64,000 bases of DNA from Pseudomonas sp. BMS12 (lineage in GTDB: Bacteria > Pseudomonadota > Gammaproteobacteria > Pseudomonadales > Pseudomonadaceae), in assembly GCF_001592875.1 (NCBI RefSeq), contig NZ_LSOF01000004.1:162421-226420 (forward strand), written 5' to 3'. A program made the position numbers and the translations under genes. The number at the start of each line of letters is the position of its first letter. The stretch's first letter is position 1. Shown piece by piece: positions 26,009-34,400 of this stretch. The notes beneath the pieces are model-generated. The model saw only the letters and a list, made by a program, of their open reading frames with translations, did not search any database and was not told where the DNA came from.

Positions 26009-26483
26009 GAAATCACGCGAGACTGTCAGGCAACTCCAAACGCCCCCTTCAGAAGGGTGAGCAGAATCGTTGTGTAAGGGGCCGGCCGGGCAGGCTTGAG
26101 CCGCATGGATGCCGCAAAAGCGACGATGGGCCATGGATGGCCCTTCGACGCGGGGCCCTGGAACATCGATGGAGTGAAACGTAGCGAAGCGGAGTAACAG
26201 CCGCAGGCTGGCCCGAAGGGCGAGCGAAGCGAGTAACGCACCCGGAGCGAAGCGCAGGGCCGAATGCAGGGGCAAGCCCTTTTGGTTCCTTTTGGCGGGG
26301 CCGGCCATCCGGGCGACTGCCAAAAGGAGCACGCCCAGCAGGGCGGAACTGAAGCAGCCAGCAACTAGGTAAATAGCAGCGGCACGAAGCCCTCAAACAA
26401 AGCTCGCGACCCGCTCCACTCCCGAAAATGCCAGAGGGGAGTTACAGTGCCGCCCAATTCCGCACAACCCCGAGCCAAACCCG

Positions 26484-26696
26484 ATGAGCAACGACCCCCT
26501 CCACGGCCTAACCCTGAAGGCCATCCTCCAGGCCCTGGTCGACAAACACGGTTGGGAGCGCCTCGGCCAGCTCATTGCCATCCGCTGCTTCACGCACGAG
26601 CCCAGTGTCGAATCCAGCCTCAAGTTCCTGCGCAAGACGCCCTGGGCGCGGGAGAAGGTGGAAGCGCTCTACATCAAGGACATCGCCGGCCGCTGA
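26484..26696 (+). CDS. VF530 family DNA-binding protein (DUF2132)
   Basis: A 70-residue helical protein matching VF530/DUF2132 across its whole length (LHGLTLKAILQALVDKHGW, LRKTPWAREKVEALYI). These small proteins are predicted to bind DNA. A monocistronic gene between the repeat block and another REP unit. Confidence 0.9.
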   Translation: MSNDPLHGLTLKAILQALVDKHGWERLGQLIAIRCFTHEPSVESSLKFLRKTPWAREKVEALYIKDIAGR

Positions 26697-26760
26697 ACCT
26701 TGGGAACAGACCAGGGTTTGAGCCTTGGCCGTGAAGCAGGCCAGCCCGGCGCTGCTGGTT

Positions 26761-26784
26761 ATCGCGACTGAAGTCGCTCCCACG
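26761..26784. repeat. REP unit
   Basis: A 24-base sequence beginning ATCGCGACTGAAGTCGCTCC is exactly repeated at 33671-33694 inside hrpA. The GCGACTGAAGTCGC core is palindromic. It lies after the VF530 gene. Confidence 0.85.
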
Positions 26785-26916
26785 GAAAGCAGATTTCCTC
26801 AGAACGCGGGCGCTCACGGTAAGCAGGAGCCGGGCCCTGCACAAATGTTCTAAACACGCCTCTGGCAAACCCGTTAACGTCGCCTTTGGGCGAACGAACT
26901 TTCTCCGGGGCACTCA

Positions 26917-27753
26917 GTGACGACGCGCAATTGGATCGACCTGACGCAGGATGCCGACACCGGCATCGAGTCGATCCGTGCCCACTTCGAGGGCCACGCC
27001 TACGACCCGCACTGGCACGACAGCTACCTGGTGGGCGTCACCGAGCAGGGCGTGCAGCAGTTCAACTGCCGGCGCGAGAAGCACCTGAGCACGCCGGGCA
27101 AGGTAATACTGCTGGAGCCGGGCGAGATTCACGACGGCCATGCGCCGACCGCGGAAGGCTTCACCTATTCGATGCTCTACCTCGACCCGCAGTGGCTGGA
27201 GCGCGAGCTGCATGCGTTGTTCGAGCACGCGCCGGCGGACAGTACGCCGAGCTTCGCCAATATCCTGAATAACGACAGCCGCCTGGCCGGCGCCATAGTC
27301 CGGGCCTTCCAGAGCCTGCATGAGGGCGACCTGCGTATCGTGCGGCAGACCGCCATCGACGATCTGCTCGGCACCATGACCAGCCGCCTGCAGTGGCGCA
27401 AACGCGAGAACCCGGACCCGCGCCTGCCGCTGGTGGCGCAGCGAGCGCGCGACTTCCTGCATGCGCATTTCGATCAGGACATCGGCCTGGACGACACCGC
27501 CGCGGCCTGCGGGGTGGATCGCTTCCGCCTCAGCCGCGCCTTCAAGAGCGCCTTCGGCGTCGCCCCGCACGCCTACCTGATCCAGCTGCGCCTGGCCAAG
27601 GCGCGCCAGCGGCTGGCCCGTGGTGACACGCCGGCCGAGGTGGCCAGCTCCCTGGGCTTCGCCGACCAGAGCCACCTGGGCCGCTGGTTCCGCCGCGCCT
27701 ACCAGCTCACCCCCGCCGATTACCGTCGCCGCTGCTCAAAGCTTCCAGACTGA
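26917..27753 (+). CDS. AraC family transcriptional regulator
   Basis: A 278-residue regulator. The N-terminal cupin-like AraC ligand domain (about residues 10-160, with HWHDSYLVGVTEQGVQQF and EPGEIHDGH) is followed by two C-terminal helix-turn-helix motifs (IGLDDTAAACGVDRFRLSRAF and VASSLGFADQSHLGRWFRR). GTG start. It lies 96 bases upstream of a LysE exporter gene on the same strand, a pairing common in Pseudomonas that suggests it senses the exported compound. Confidence 0.92.
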   Translation: MTTRNWIDLTQDADTGIESIRAHFEGHAYDPHWHDSYLVGVTEQGVQQFNCRREKHLSTPGKVILLEPGEIHDGHAPTAEGFTYSMLYLDPQWLERELHALFEHAPADSTPSFANILNNDSRLAGAIVRAFQSLHEGDLRIVRQTAIDDLLGTMTSRLQWRKRENPDPRLPLVAQRARDFLHAHFDQDIGLDDTAAACGVDRFRLSRAFKSAFGVAPHAYLIQLRLAKARQRLARGDTPAEVASSLGFADQSHLGRWFRRAYQLTPADYRRRCSKLPD

Positions 27754-27849
27754 TTCTCCGCCGCGCCGCAGCATGGGCCTTCCTTATTACGGAGAGCCGC
27801 CGGCATGCGCCATCGCAACCCACCACAACGCAGCACAGGGAACTGAATC

Positions 27850-28446
27850 ATGCAGTCCCTGCTGCCCTTCCTGCTGTTCGCCTTCGTCGCCACCATCACA
27901 CCGGGGCCGAGCAATATCCTGGTGCTCAGCCATGGCGCACGTTTCGGCCTGCGCGCCACCCTGCCGCTGGTACTGGGCGCCTGCCTGGCCGCGGCGCTGA
28001 TCGTGCTGCTGGTCGGCCTCGGCCTGGGTGAGACGCTGCTGCGCTACCCGCGCGTGCAGCAGGTGATGAGCTGGGGCGGCGCCCTGTGGCTGAGCTGGCT
28101 GGCCTGGCAGCTGCTGCGCAGCGCGGCCACACCATTGGGCGCTGCCGGCGACCAGCGCGAACTGGGGCCGCTGGGCGCGGCGCTGCTGCAACTGGTCAAT
28201 CCCAAGGTGTGGATGATGGCGGTCGCGGTGGTCAGCGTGTTCGCCGCCGGCAGCGCGGACAAGGCCGGGCGGGTGCTGCAGTTGTCGCTGATCTTCCTGC
28301 TCATGGCCCTGCCCTGCATGAGCGCCTGGGCCCTGCTCGGCGCCGGTAGCAACCGCCTGTTGCAGTCGCCCCGGCGAATGCAGCGCTTCAACCAGCTGCT
28401 GGCCGTGCTGCTGTTCGTTTCGACCTGGCTGGCGGTGCTGCTCTAG
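27850..28446 (+). CDS. LysE/RhtB family amino-acid exporter
   Basis: A 198-residue inner-membrane exporter with signature TITPGPSNILVLSHG at residues 15-29, the central LLQLVNPKVWMMAVAV block and about six helices. It is the third LysE-type gene of the window and is probably controlled by the AraC regulator immediately upstream. Followed by a hairpin-forming repeat. Confidence 0.9.
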   Translation: MQSLLPFLLFAFVATITPGPSNILVLSHGARFGLRATLPLVLGACLAAALIVLLVGLGLGETLLRYPRVQQVMSWGGALWLSWLAWQLLRSAATPLGAAGDQRELGPLGAALLQLVNPKVWMMAVAVVSVFAAGSADKAGRVLQLSLIFLLMALPCMSAWALLGAGSNRLLQSPRRMQRFNQLLAVLLFVSTWLAVLL

Positions 28447-28451
28447 CCCGC

Positions 28452-28520
28452 CGTCATTTCCGCGCTTGCGGGAAACCGGAACCCGTAGCACCTGGGCTCC
28501 CGCCTGCGCGGGAGCGTCGG
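28452..28520. repeat. Hairpin-forming intergenic repeat between convergent genes
   Basis: Two adjacent hairpins: TTTCCGC...GCGGGAAA and a perfect 8-bp GCTCCCGC / GCGGGAGC (28496-28515). The CGTCATTTCCGCGCTTGCGG layout resembles the CGTCATTCCCGCG-type dispersed repeats. It probably also terminates both flanking genes. Confidence 0.65.
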
Positions 28521-28541
28521 GCGTGGGAGTTCGGGGTCGTC

Positions 28542-29078
28542 TTAGGACTTGAAAGCCTTCACCGCTTCCAGCCACTCGGCCTCGAGGCGGTTCTGTTCCA
28601 CCTCCAGCCCCTGCGCCAGCATCGCCTCGCGGTGCGCGTCGATCTCGCGGACCATCTGGCTGAGGTCGCTGCTGTTACCGTCCAGCTGGTGCATCTGGCT
28701 TACGCCCAGGTGATAGAAGCGCAGCAGCCGCATGGCGCTGGCATCGCCCGCCGCCACGCCAGCCTTGACCTGGTGCATGACGTTGGTAACGCGCATCAGG
28801 CTGCGCTTGAGGCGCCAGCCGTACACCGCCGCCGCCATGAACGGCCGCGCCCAGAGTTGCTGGCGCACCAGCAGCACGCTCAAGGCCAAGCCGAGCAGCA
28901 CGCCGAGCAGGTTCCACTTGAAGTTATCACCGCCGGGCGTGCCGAACAGCTGGGTGCTGGCAGTGGCACAGAGCATGGCCAGCACCAGGAAGATGGCGGC
29001 GAGCACGAAGGTGCTGCGCCGGGTCTGCTGGCGGTACAGCTCGGGGTTCATGGGCTGGATTTCGAACAGGCTGGTCAT
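28542..29078 (-). CDS. DUF3087 membrane protein
   Basis: A 178-residue protein matching DUF3087 (MNPELYRQQTRRSTFV, then GGDNFKWNLLGVLLGLAL). It has two membrane helices (about residues 23-42 and 55-75) and a long cytoplasmic helical tail (NSSDLSQMVREIDAHREAML). I start at the ATG at 29078; the upstream frame is not protein-like. Function unknown. Confidence 0.85.
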   Translation of the reverse strand: MTSLFEIQPMNPELYRQQTRRSTFVLAAIFLVLAMLCATASTQLFGTPGGDNFKWNLLGVLLGLALSVLLVRQQLWARPFMAAAVYGWRLKRSLMRVTNVMHQVKAGVAAGDASAMRLLRFYHLGVSQMHQLDGNSSDLSQMVREIDAHREAMLAQGLEVEQNRLEAEWLEAVKAFKS

Positions 29079-29252
29079 GGCGATCACGCTGGGCAACGAA
29101 AGGTCGCCACCTTGCCTGATCGGCCCTGAGAGGTCGAGCCCGAGGTTGTGGCAAGACGTGCTGCATCCTTTCTGGCCTGCGGGCCGGTACGAGCTGCGGC
29201 GCCGCCGCGCCAATGCAGCTAAAGTGCGCAGAACCTTCCCAGGAGGATCCGC

Positions 29253-30251
29253 GTGAACACCAGGCTATTGCGGCTCGCCTTGCTCGGCGCGGCGCTGCTC
29301 GGCGCGCCCGCGCAGGCGGCGACAGACACCGACTACAGCATCACATTCGCCACCCTGCAGGGCAGCCAGCTGCATCTGTTGATTAGCGAGGAGACGGTAC
29401 GCTCCACCTGCTACTGGGGTCGCCATAGCTGCAAGCAGAAACCCCTCGGTGCCAAGCTGTATCGCCTGGTGCTGCCGGTGGAAAGCCACTGGATCGGCTT
29501 TGCCGAGGCACGCCGCAAGTGGCAGAAAATCCGTGAGGCCCGCCGTGCCGATAGCTTCTGGGGCAACGAACTGGCAGGCGATGCGCTAATTCTGTTCGAC
29601 CAGGAGGGCGCTGCGGTCTGTCCCCTGTCAGCGCAGCCCAGCACCTGCAGCGCCGCGCAGGATATCCCCGCCCCCCTTCAGCAGCGCCGCCCGGCCCGGC
29701 ACGATCCGCGCCTGCTGGCCGGTGACAAGGTGTATCGACTGCCCAACGCGCAGGTGGAGCACGACCTGCACGGCCGCGAGGGTTACCGCCAATTCCGTGA
29801 GGCGATAAGTCGCGACATGCGCCACGACGGCCAGAGCGCCCAGCTCGTCGGGCCGGTCGGGGCGCGTTATCTGGTCGGCATGGAGCAATATGCCGCGGCG
29901 GGCGAATCCCCGCTGTTGGCGCAGCTCTACGACATCGCCGATGACAGCACGCGGCCCGTGCGCATCAAAGGCCTGCCGGCCGATGTCACCGTCAGTTCGC
30001 TGGATGTGGTGAGCAAGGACGACGATGTGCTGTTTCTGCTCAATCTGTTCCGCTATTCGAAAGACAGCCACGAGCTGGAGTACACGCAGGACATCATCTA
30101 TTCCGCCCGGAACAACGACTGGATCAAGATCACTGCGATCGAACGCCCGCTACCCCGCCACCTGCTGTGGGACGCCGACCACGCGCGCTTCATTCAGGTG
30201 CAGTGGAACCACCAGCGCGATGGCATCGAGATCCTCCCGCGCGCTTACTGA
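29253..30251 (+). CDS. Exported protein of unknown function, 332 residues
   Basis: Signal peptide about residues 1-23 (ALLGAALLGAPAQA). The mature protein has four Cys in two pairs (STCYWGRHSCK and CPLSAQPSTC), suggesting disulfides, and a beta-rich C-terminal half (YLVGMEQYAAAG, DVTVSSLDVVSKDDDVLFLL). No family recognised. It starts 174 bases from the divergent DUF3087 gene and ends 20 bases before the convergent diguanylate cyclase gene. Confidence 0.75.
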   Translation: MNTRLLRLALLGAALLGAPAQAATDTDYSITFATLQGSQLHLLISEETVRSTCYWGRHSCKQKPLGAKLYRLVLPVESHWIGFAEARRKWQKIREARRADSFWGNELAGDALILFDQEGAAVCPLSAQPSTCSAAQDIPAPLQQRRPARHDPRLLAGDKVYRLPNAQVEHDLHGREGYRQFREAISRDMRHDGQSAQLVGPVGARYLVGMEQYAAAGESPLLAQLYDIADDSTRPVRIKGLPADVTVSSLDVVSKDDDVLFLLNLFRYSKDSHELEYTQDIIYSARNNDWIKITAIERPLPRHLLWDADHARFIQVQWNHQRDGIEILPRAY

Positions 30252-30271
30252 GCTGTTCCGCGCCCAGCCCC

Positions 30272-31369
30272 TCAGAGCACTTCGATGCGGTCGCGGCCGT
30301 TGGCCTTGGCCAGATAAAGCGCGCGGTCGGCACGATCGAGCATGCTCTGGGCGCTGTCGTCGACGCAGAACTCGGTGACGCCGAAGCTGGCCGTCTTGTG
30401 CCGCACCGTCTTGAACTCGCACTCGCGCACCAGGCGTTGCAGGGTTTTCGCCACGGCCAGGGCCTGCTGCTGGTCGGCCTCGGGCAGGATCACCAGAAAC
30501 TCTTCGCCACCCAGACGGCCAACCTGATCGACGACGCGCACGCTGTTGCTCAGCAGCTTGGCGAACTGGCGCAATACGCTGTCACCCACGGCATGCCCAT
30601 GGCTGTCGTTGACCTGCTTGAAGTGGTCGATATCGATCAGGATCACCGAGAAACGGGTGTCGTAGCGCTGCGCCCGGGCAATCTCGTCGCTGAACAGCTG
30701 GTCGATATGGGTACGGTTCCACAGCCCGGTAAGGCCGTCCAGGCTGGCACTCAGTGCCAGCTGGCGCTGATGCAGGAACATGATCTTGTGCGCCTTCTCC
30801 AGCACGAAGGCGCAGACGAAGCCGAAGGACAAGGAGGCCAATATCCAGCCCAGGTGCAGCCACTGCAGGCCGTCTTGCAGTTCCGCGCCCAGGCTCACCA
30901 CCACCAACGCCACGGTGGAAATACTGGCAGTCAGGGTCGCCTGGCGCAGGTTCAGGCCGGAGACGGTGAAGGTCCACATCAGGTTGAGGTAGATCTCCGG
31001 CAGGAAGTAGGCGAAATCGGAGTTGCCGCTGTTGAATGCCAGGTTGGCCAGCACCGCACTGATCGGCGCCGCGCACAGCAGCAGGATCATGCGTTGGCGC
31101 CAGGCCTCGCTGTAGCTCATCAGGCCGACGGCCAGCAGCACTGCAGGCACCAGGAGGCCATGCACCAACAGGCGCAGCTGTTGGTGATCCTGCGCCACAT
31201 GCTGCTCGATGGCGGTGTAGACGAAATACAGCAGCATGGTCAGGAAGGCGCCGGAGCGGATCTGCGGCAGCTTGGCCTGGCGATACCAGTGCGCGAACTC
31301 CTCGCGCGTGGCAACCGGCGTGCCGCGCAAGGGGTCCAGCGACTGCTTCAGCCTGTCGATCAAGCTCAC
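30272..31369 (-). CDS. Membrane diguanylate cyclase (GGEEF)
   Basis: A protein of about 365 residues that makes c-di-GMP. The N-terminal half has five to six membrane helices. The GGDEF domain (about residues 205-360) contains DIDHFKQVNDSHGHAVGD and the intact active site GGEEF. An RxxD inhibitory site lies five residues before it (RVVDQVGRLGGEEF), so product feedback is expected. I prefer the GTG at 31369, preceded by AGGAG with a 6-base spacer; an ATG at 31405 gives 12 more residues. The sensed signal is unknown. Confidence 0.9.
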   Translation of the reverse strand: MSLIDRLKQSLDPLRGTPVATREEFAHWYRQAKLPQIRSGAFLTMLLYFVYTAIEQHVAQDHQQLRLLVHGLLVPAVLLAVGLMSYSEAWRQRMILLLCAAPISAVLANLAFNSGNSDFAYFLPEIYLNLMWTFTVSGLNLRQATLTASISTVALVVVSLGAELQDGLQWLHLGWILASLSFGFVCAFVLEKAHKIMFLHQRQLALSASLDGLTGLWNRTHIDQLFSDEIARAQRYDTRFSVILIDIDHFKQVNDSHGHAVGDSVLRQFAKLLSNSVRVVDQVGRLGGEEFLVILPEADQQQALAVAKTLQRLVRECEFKTVRHKTASFGVTEFCVDDSAQSMLDRADRALYLAKANGRDRIEVL

Positions 31370-31477
31370 TGACAACTCCTGTTGATGGTCGAGCACGGCA
31401 TGCACCGGCGCCGGCCATCCCGAAGCCGACGCACTGTGTGTCGGCCGAGCTTAGGCTGGCATGAGATCAAAATGCCA

Positions 31478-34400
31478 TCAAGTTTCGACTTGACTCCACT
31501 GCTTGCTCAGGCGCTTGTCCGACACAGCCATTTTTGTGCCCAGTTGCTGGGCGAACAGCGAGACGCGGTATTCCTCCAGCATCCAGCGGTACAGCACCAG
31601 CTCGGGGTCGCGCTTGCCTTCCTGAGCGTGCTTGGCGGTACGCGCCTGGTACTGCTCCCAGGCGGCGCTGAGCTCGCCAGTCCATACGCGGTCGCGCTGC
31701 ACCTGGGCGCCGACCTTGTCCAGGCGCTGCTCGATGGCCTTGAGGTAGCGCGGGATTTCCTTCAACCACTCGCCCGGCGTCTCGCGCACGAAGCCGGGAT
31801 AGACCAGGTTGGCCAGCTGCTGCTTGATATCGTTGAGGGCCATGGCCTGGGCCAGGTCGATCTTGCCCTTGAAGCGTTTCTGCAGGCCGTGGGTGAGCTT
31901 GAGAATATCCAGGGTGAGCCTGGCGATACGCTCGGCGTGGGCGGTCCAGTCGCCACGCTTTTTCTCGGCCAGGGCTGCCAGCGCTGCGCCATCGCGGGGC
32001 AGGCTGGCTTCGCCTTCAAGCACGCAGGCGTCGAGGCTGGCCAGCAGGATGTCCTCGACCAGCGCCTCGGGGCGGCCCAGCTCACGGTACAGCAGGCCCA
32101 GCTCGGTCAGCCCCGGCAGCTTGCCGCGCAGGTACTTGGCCGGCTCGGCCAGTTGCTGCAGCAACAGTTTCTGCAGGGCGCGGCGGTGCTGGAAATCGGC
32201 CTCGGCCTGGGTCGGGAAGCGTCCTTCCTTGACCACCCCGCCCTCTTCCACCAGTGCCGGGAACACGGTCATGGAGAGTCCGGCGATCTTCTGCTGGGTC
32301 TTCTCGGCGACCTGGGCGAAGGCCTTGGCCTCGACCGGCTTCTGTTCCTGCTTCTGCTGCGGAATGGCCAGGGCGGCCTGGCTGGCCTCGGCGAAGCGCG
32401 CGGTCAGCTCAGCCAGGTCGCGGCCTTCGCCAAGGAACTTGCCACGGGCGTCGACCACTTCCAGGTTCATCTTCAGATGGCTTTCCAGCTGCTGCGCCGC
32501 CTCTTCCCAGGCCTCGTCGGCAACGCGGGCGCCGGTCATGCGGGTCAGCTCACGGCCGAGGGACTCCGGCAGGCTGCCCTGGCCGAAGGCGATCTTGGCC
32601 AGCGCGGCGCCGACGAAGTCCGGCACCGGCACGAAGTTCTTGCGCAGGGCCTTGGGCAGGTTGCGCACCAGGGCGATGGCCTTGGCCTCGATCAGCCCCG
32701 GCACCAGCCATTCCAAACGCTCGGGGGGTAGCTGCGGCAACAGCGGCGCCGGCACGCGCAGGGTCACGCCGTCGCGTGGGTGGTTGGGCTCGAAGTGGTA
32801 GCTCAGCGGCAGCTGCAGTTCGCCGAGCTGGAGAATGTCCGGGTACTGGGCGGCGGTAACCTCCTTGGCATCGCGGGCCAGCACGTCTTCCTCGCGCATG
32901 ATCAGCAGCTGCGGATTCTTCGCGCTCTCGGCCTTGTACCAGCTCTCGAAGGTGGCGGCCTGATGGATCTCCTGCGGGATGCGCGCCTCGTAGAAGGCGA
33001 ACAGGGTTTCCTCGTCGGCCAGGATGTCGCGGCGGCGGGCCTTGGCCTCCAGCTCGTCGAGGCGCTCCAGCAGCTCGCGGTTGGCCGCCAGGCACTTGGC
33101 GCGGCTGTTGATCTCGCCGCGCACCAGGCCTTCGCGGATAAACAGCTCGCGCGACACCGCCGGATCGACCGGGCCGAAGTGCACCGGGCGGCGGCCGACC
33201 ACGATCAGGCCGTACAGGGTGACCTGCTCGAAGGCCACGACCTGGCCGCGGCGCTTCTCCCAGTGCGGCTCGAAGTGGTTTTTCTTGATCAGATGGCCGG
33301 CCAGCGGCTCGATCCAGTCCGGCTCGATCTTGGCGACCATGCGGGCGAACAGCTTGGTGGTTTCCACCAGCTCGGCGGCCATCACCCAGGTCGGCTTCTT
33401 GCGGCCGATCACGCTGGACGGGTGAATCCAGAAGCGCCGCTGGCGGGCGCCGAGGTAGTCGCCGTCCTCGCTCTTCTGGCCGATCTGACTGAGCAGGCCG
33501 GACAGGATCGCCTTGTGCACGGCGGCGTAGCTCTTGGCACGCTGCGCCGCTTCGCTGGCCTCGGCCTGCTCGCGGGCGATGACGTTGACCTTGGTGTCCT
33601 TGGTTGGTTGCGGGCGCGCATCGCTCTTGTGGGAGGAACCTTGGCCGCGACCAGAGCCCTGCGCAGAAGCATCGCGACTGAAGTCGCTCCCACGAGCATT
33701 GCCGAGTTGCAGTTCGCGGGCGATCAGCACCAGCTGGCGGTGGGCATCACGCCATTCGCGCAGGCGCATGTAGTTGAGGAAGTTCTTCTTGCACCAGTTG
33801 CGCAGCGGGTTGCTGCCCAGTTCCTGGCGTTTTTCCTCGAAGCCGCGCCACAGGTTGATCAGCGCGGCGAAGTCGGAATCCACGTCCTTCCACTGCGCGT
33901 GGGCCTGGTCGGCGGCCTGCTGACGATCCATCGGCCGCTCGCGCGGGTCCTGCACGGACAGCGCCGAGGCGACGATGAGAATCTCGTCCAGCGAGCCGAG
34001 CTTGGCCGCCTCCAGCACCATGCGCCCCAGGCGCGGGTCGATGGGTAGGCGCGCCAGCTGGCGGCCGATAGGGGTCAACTGGCTCTCGCGGTTGACCGCC
34101 GAGAGCTCCTGCAGCAGGTTGAAACCGTCGCTGATGGCCTTGCCATCCGGCGGCTCGATAAAGGGGAAGTCCTCGATGCTGCCCAGGCGCAGATGGAGCA
34201 TCTGCAGGATCACCGCCGCCAGGTTGGTGCGCAGGATCTCCGGGTCGGTGAACTCGGGGCGGCCGAGGAAATCCTCCTCGCTGTACAGGCGGATGCAGAT
34301 GCCCGGCTCGACCCGCCCGCAACGGCCCTTGCGCTGGTTGGCGCTGGCCTGGGACACCGCCTCGATGGGCAGGCGCTGCACCTTGGCGCGGTAGCTGTAG

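Larger units (their letters stand above)
25600..26400. repeat. Block of interspersed repeats (non-coding)
   Basis: An 800-base stretch without a convincing gene. It contains GGGGACAGACCACTTTTTT at 25602, a type of sequence I associate with REP/RAYT surroundings, then a long inverted repeat (25693-25728), REP-like units (25865-25934, 25987-26008) and direct families such as GCGAGCGAAGCGAGTAACGC. Open frames over it are repeat-derived and rich in Arg/Ala/Pro. Such blocks are common in Pseudomonas and Xanthomonas genomes. Confidence 0.65.

Noticed and set aside
25694-26396. Several open frames of 70-212 codons in the repeat block
   Set aside because: Their translations are repeat-derived (Arg/Ala/Pro-rich) and overlap palindromes and REP units; none has a ribosome-binding site or a known domain.
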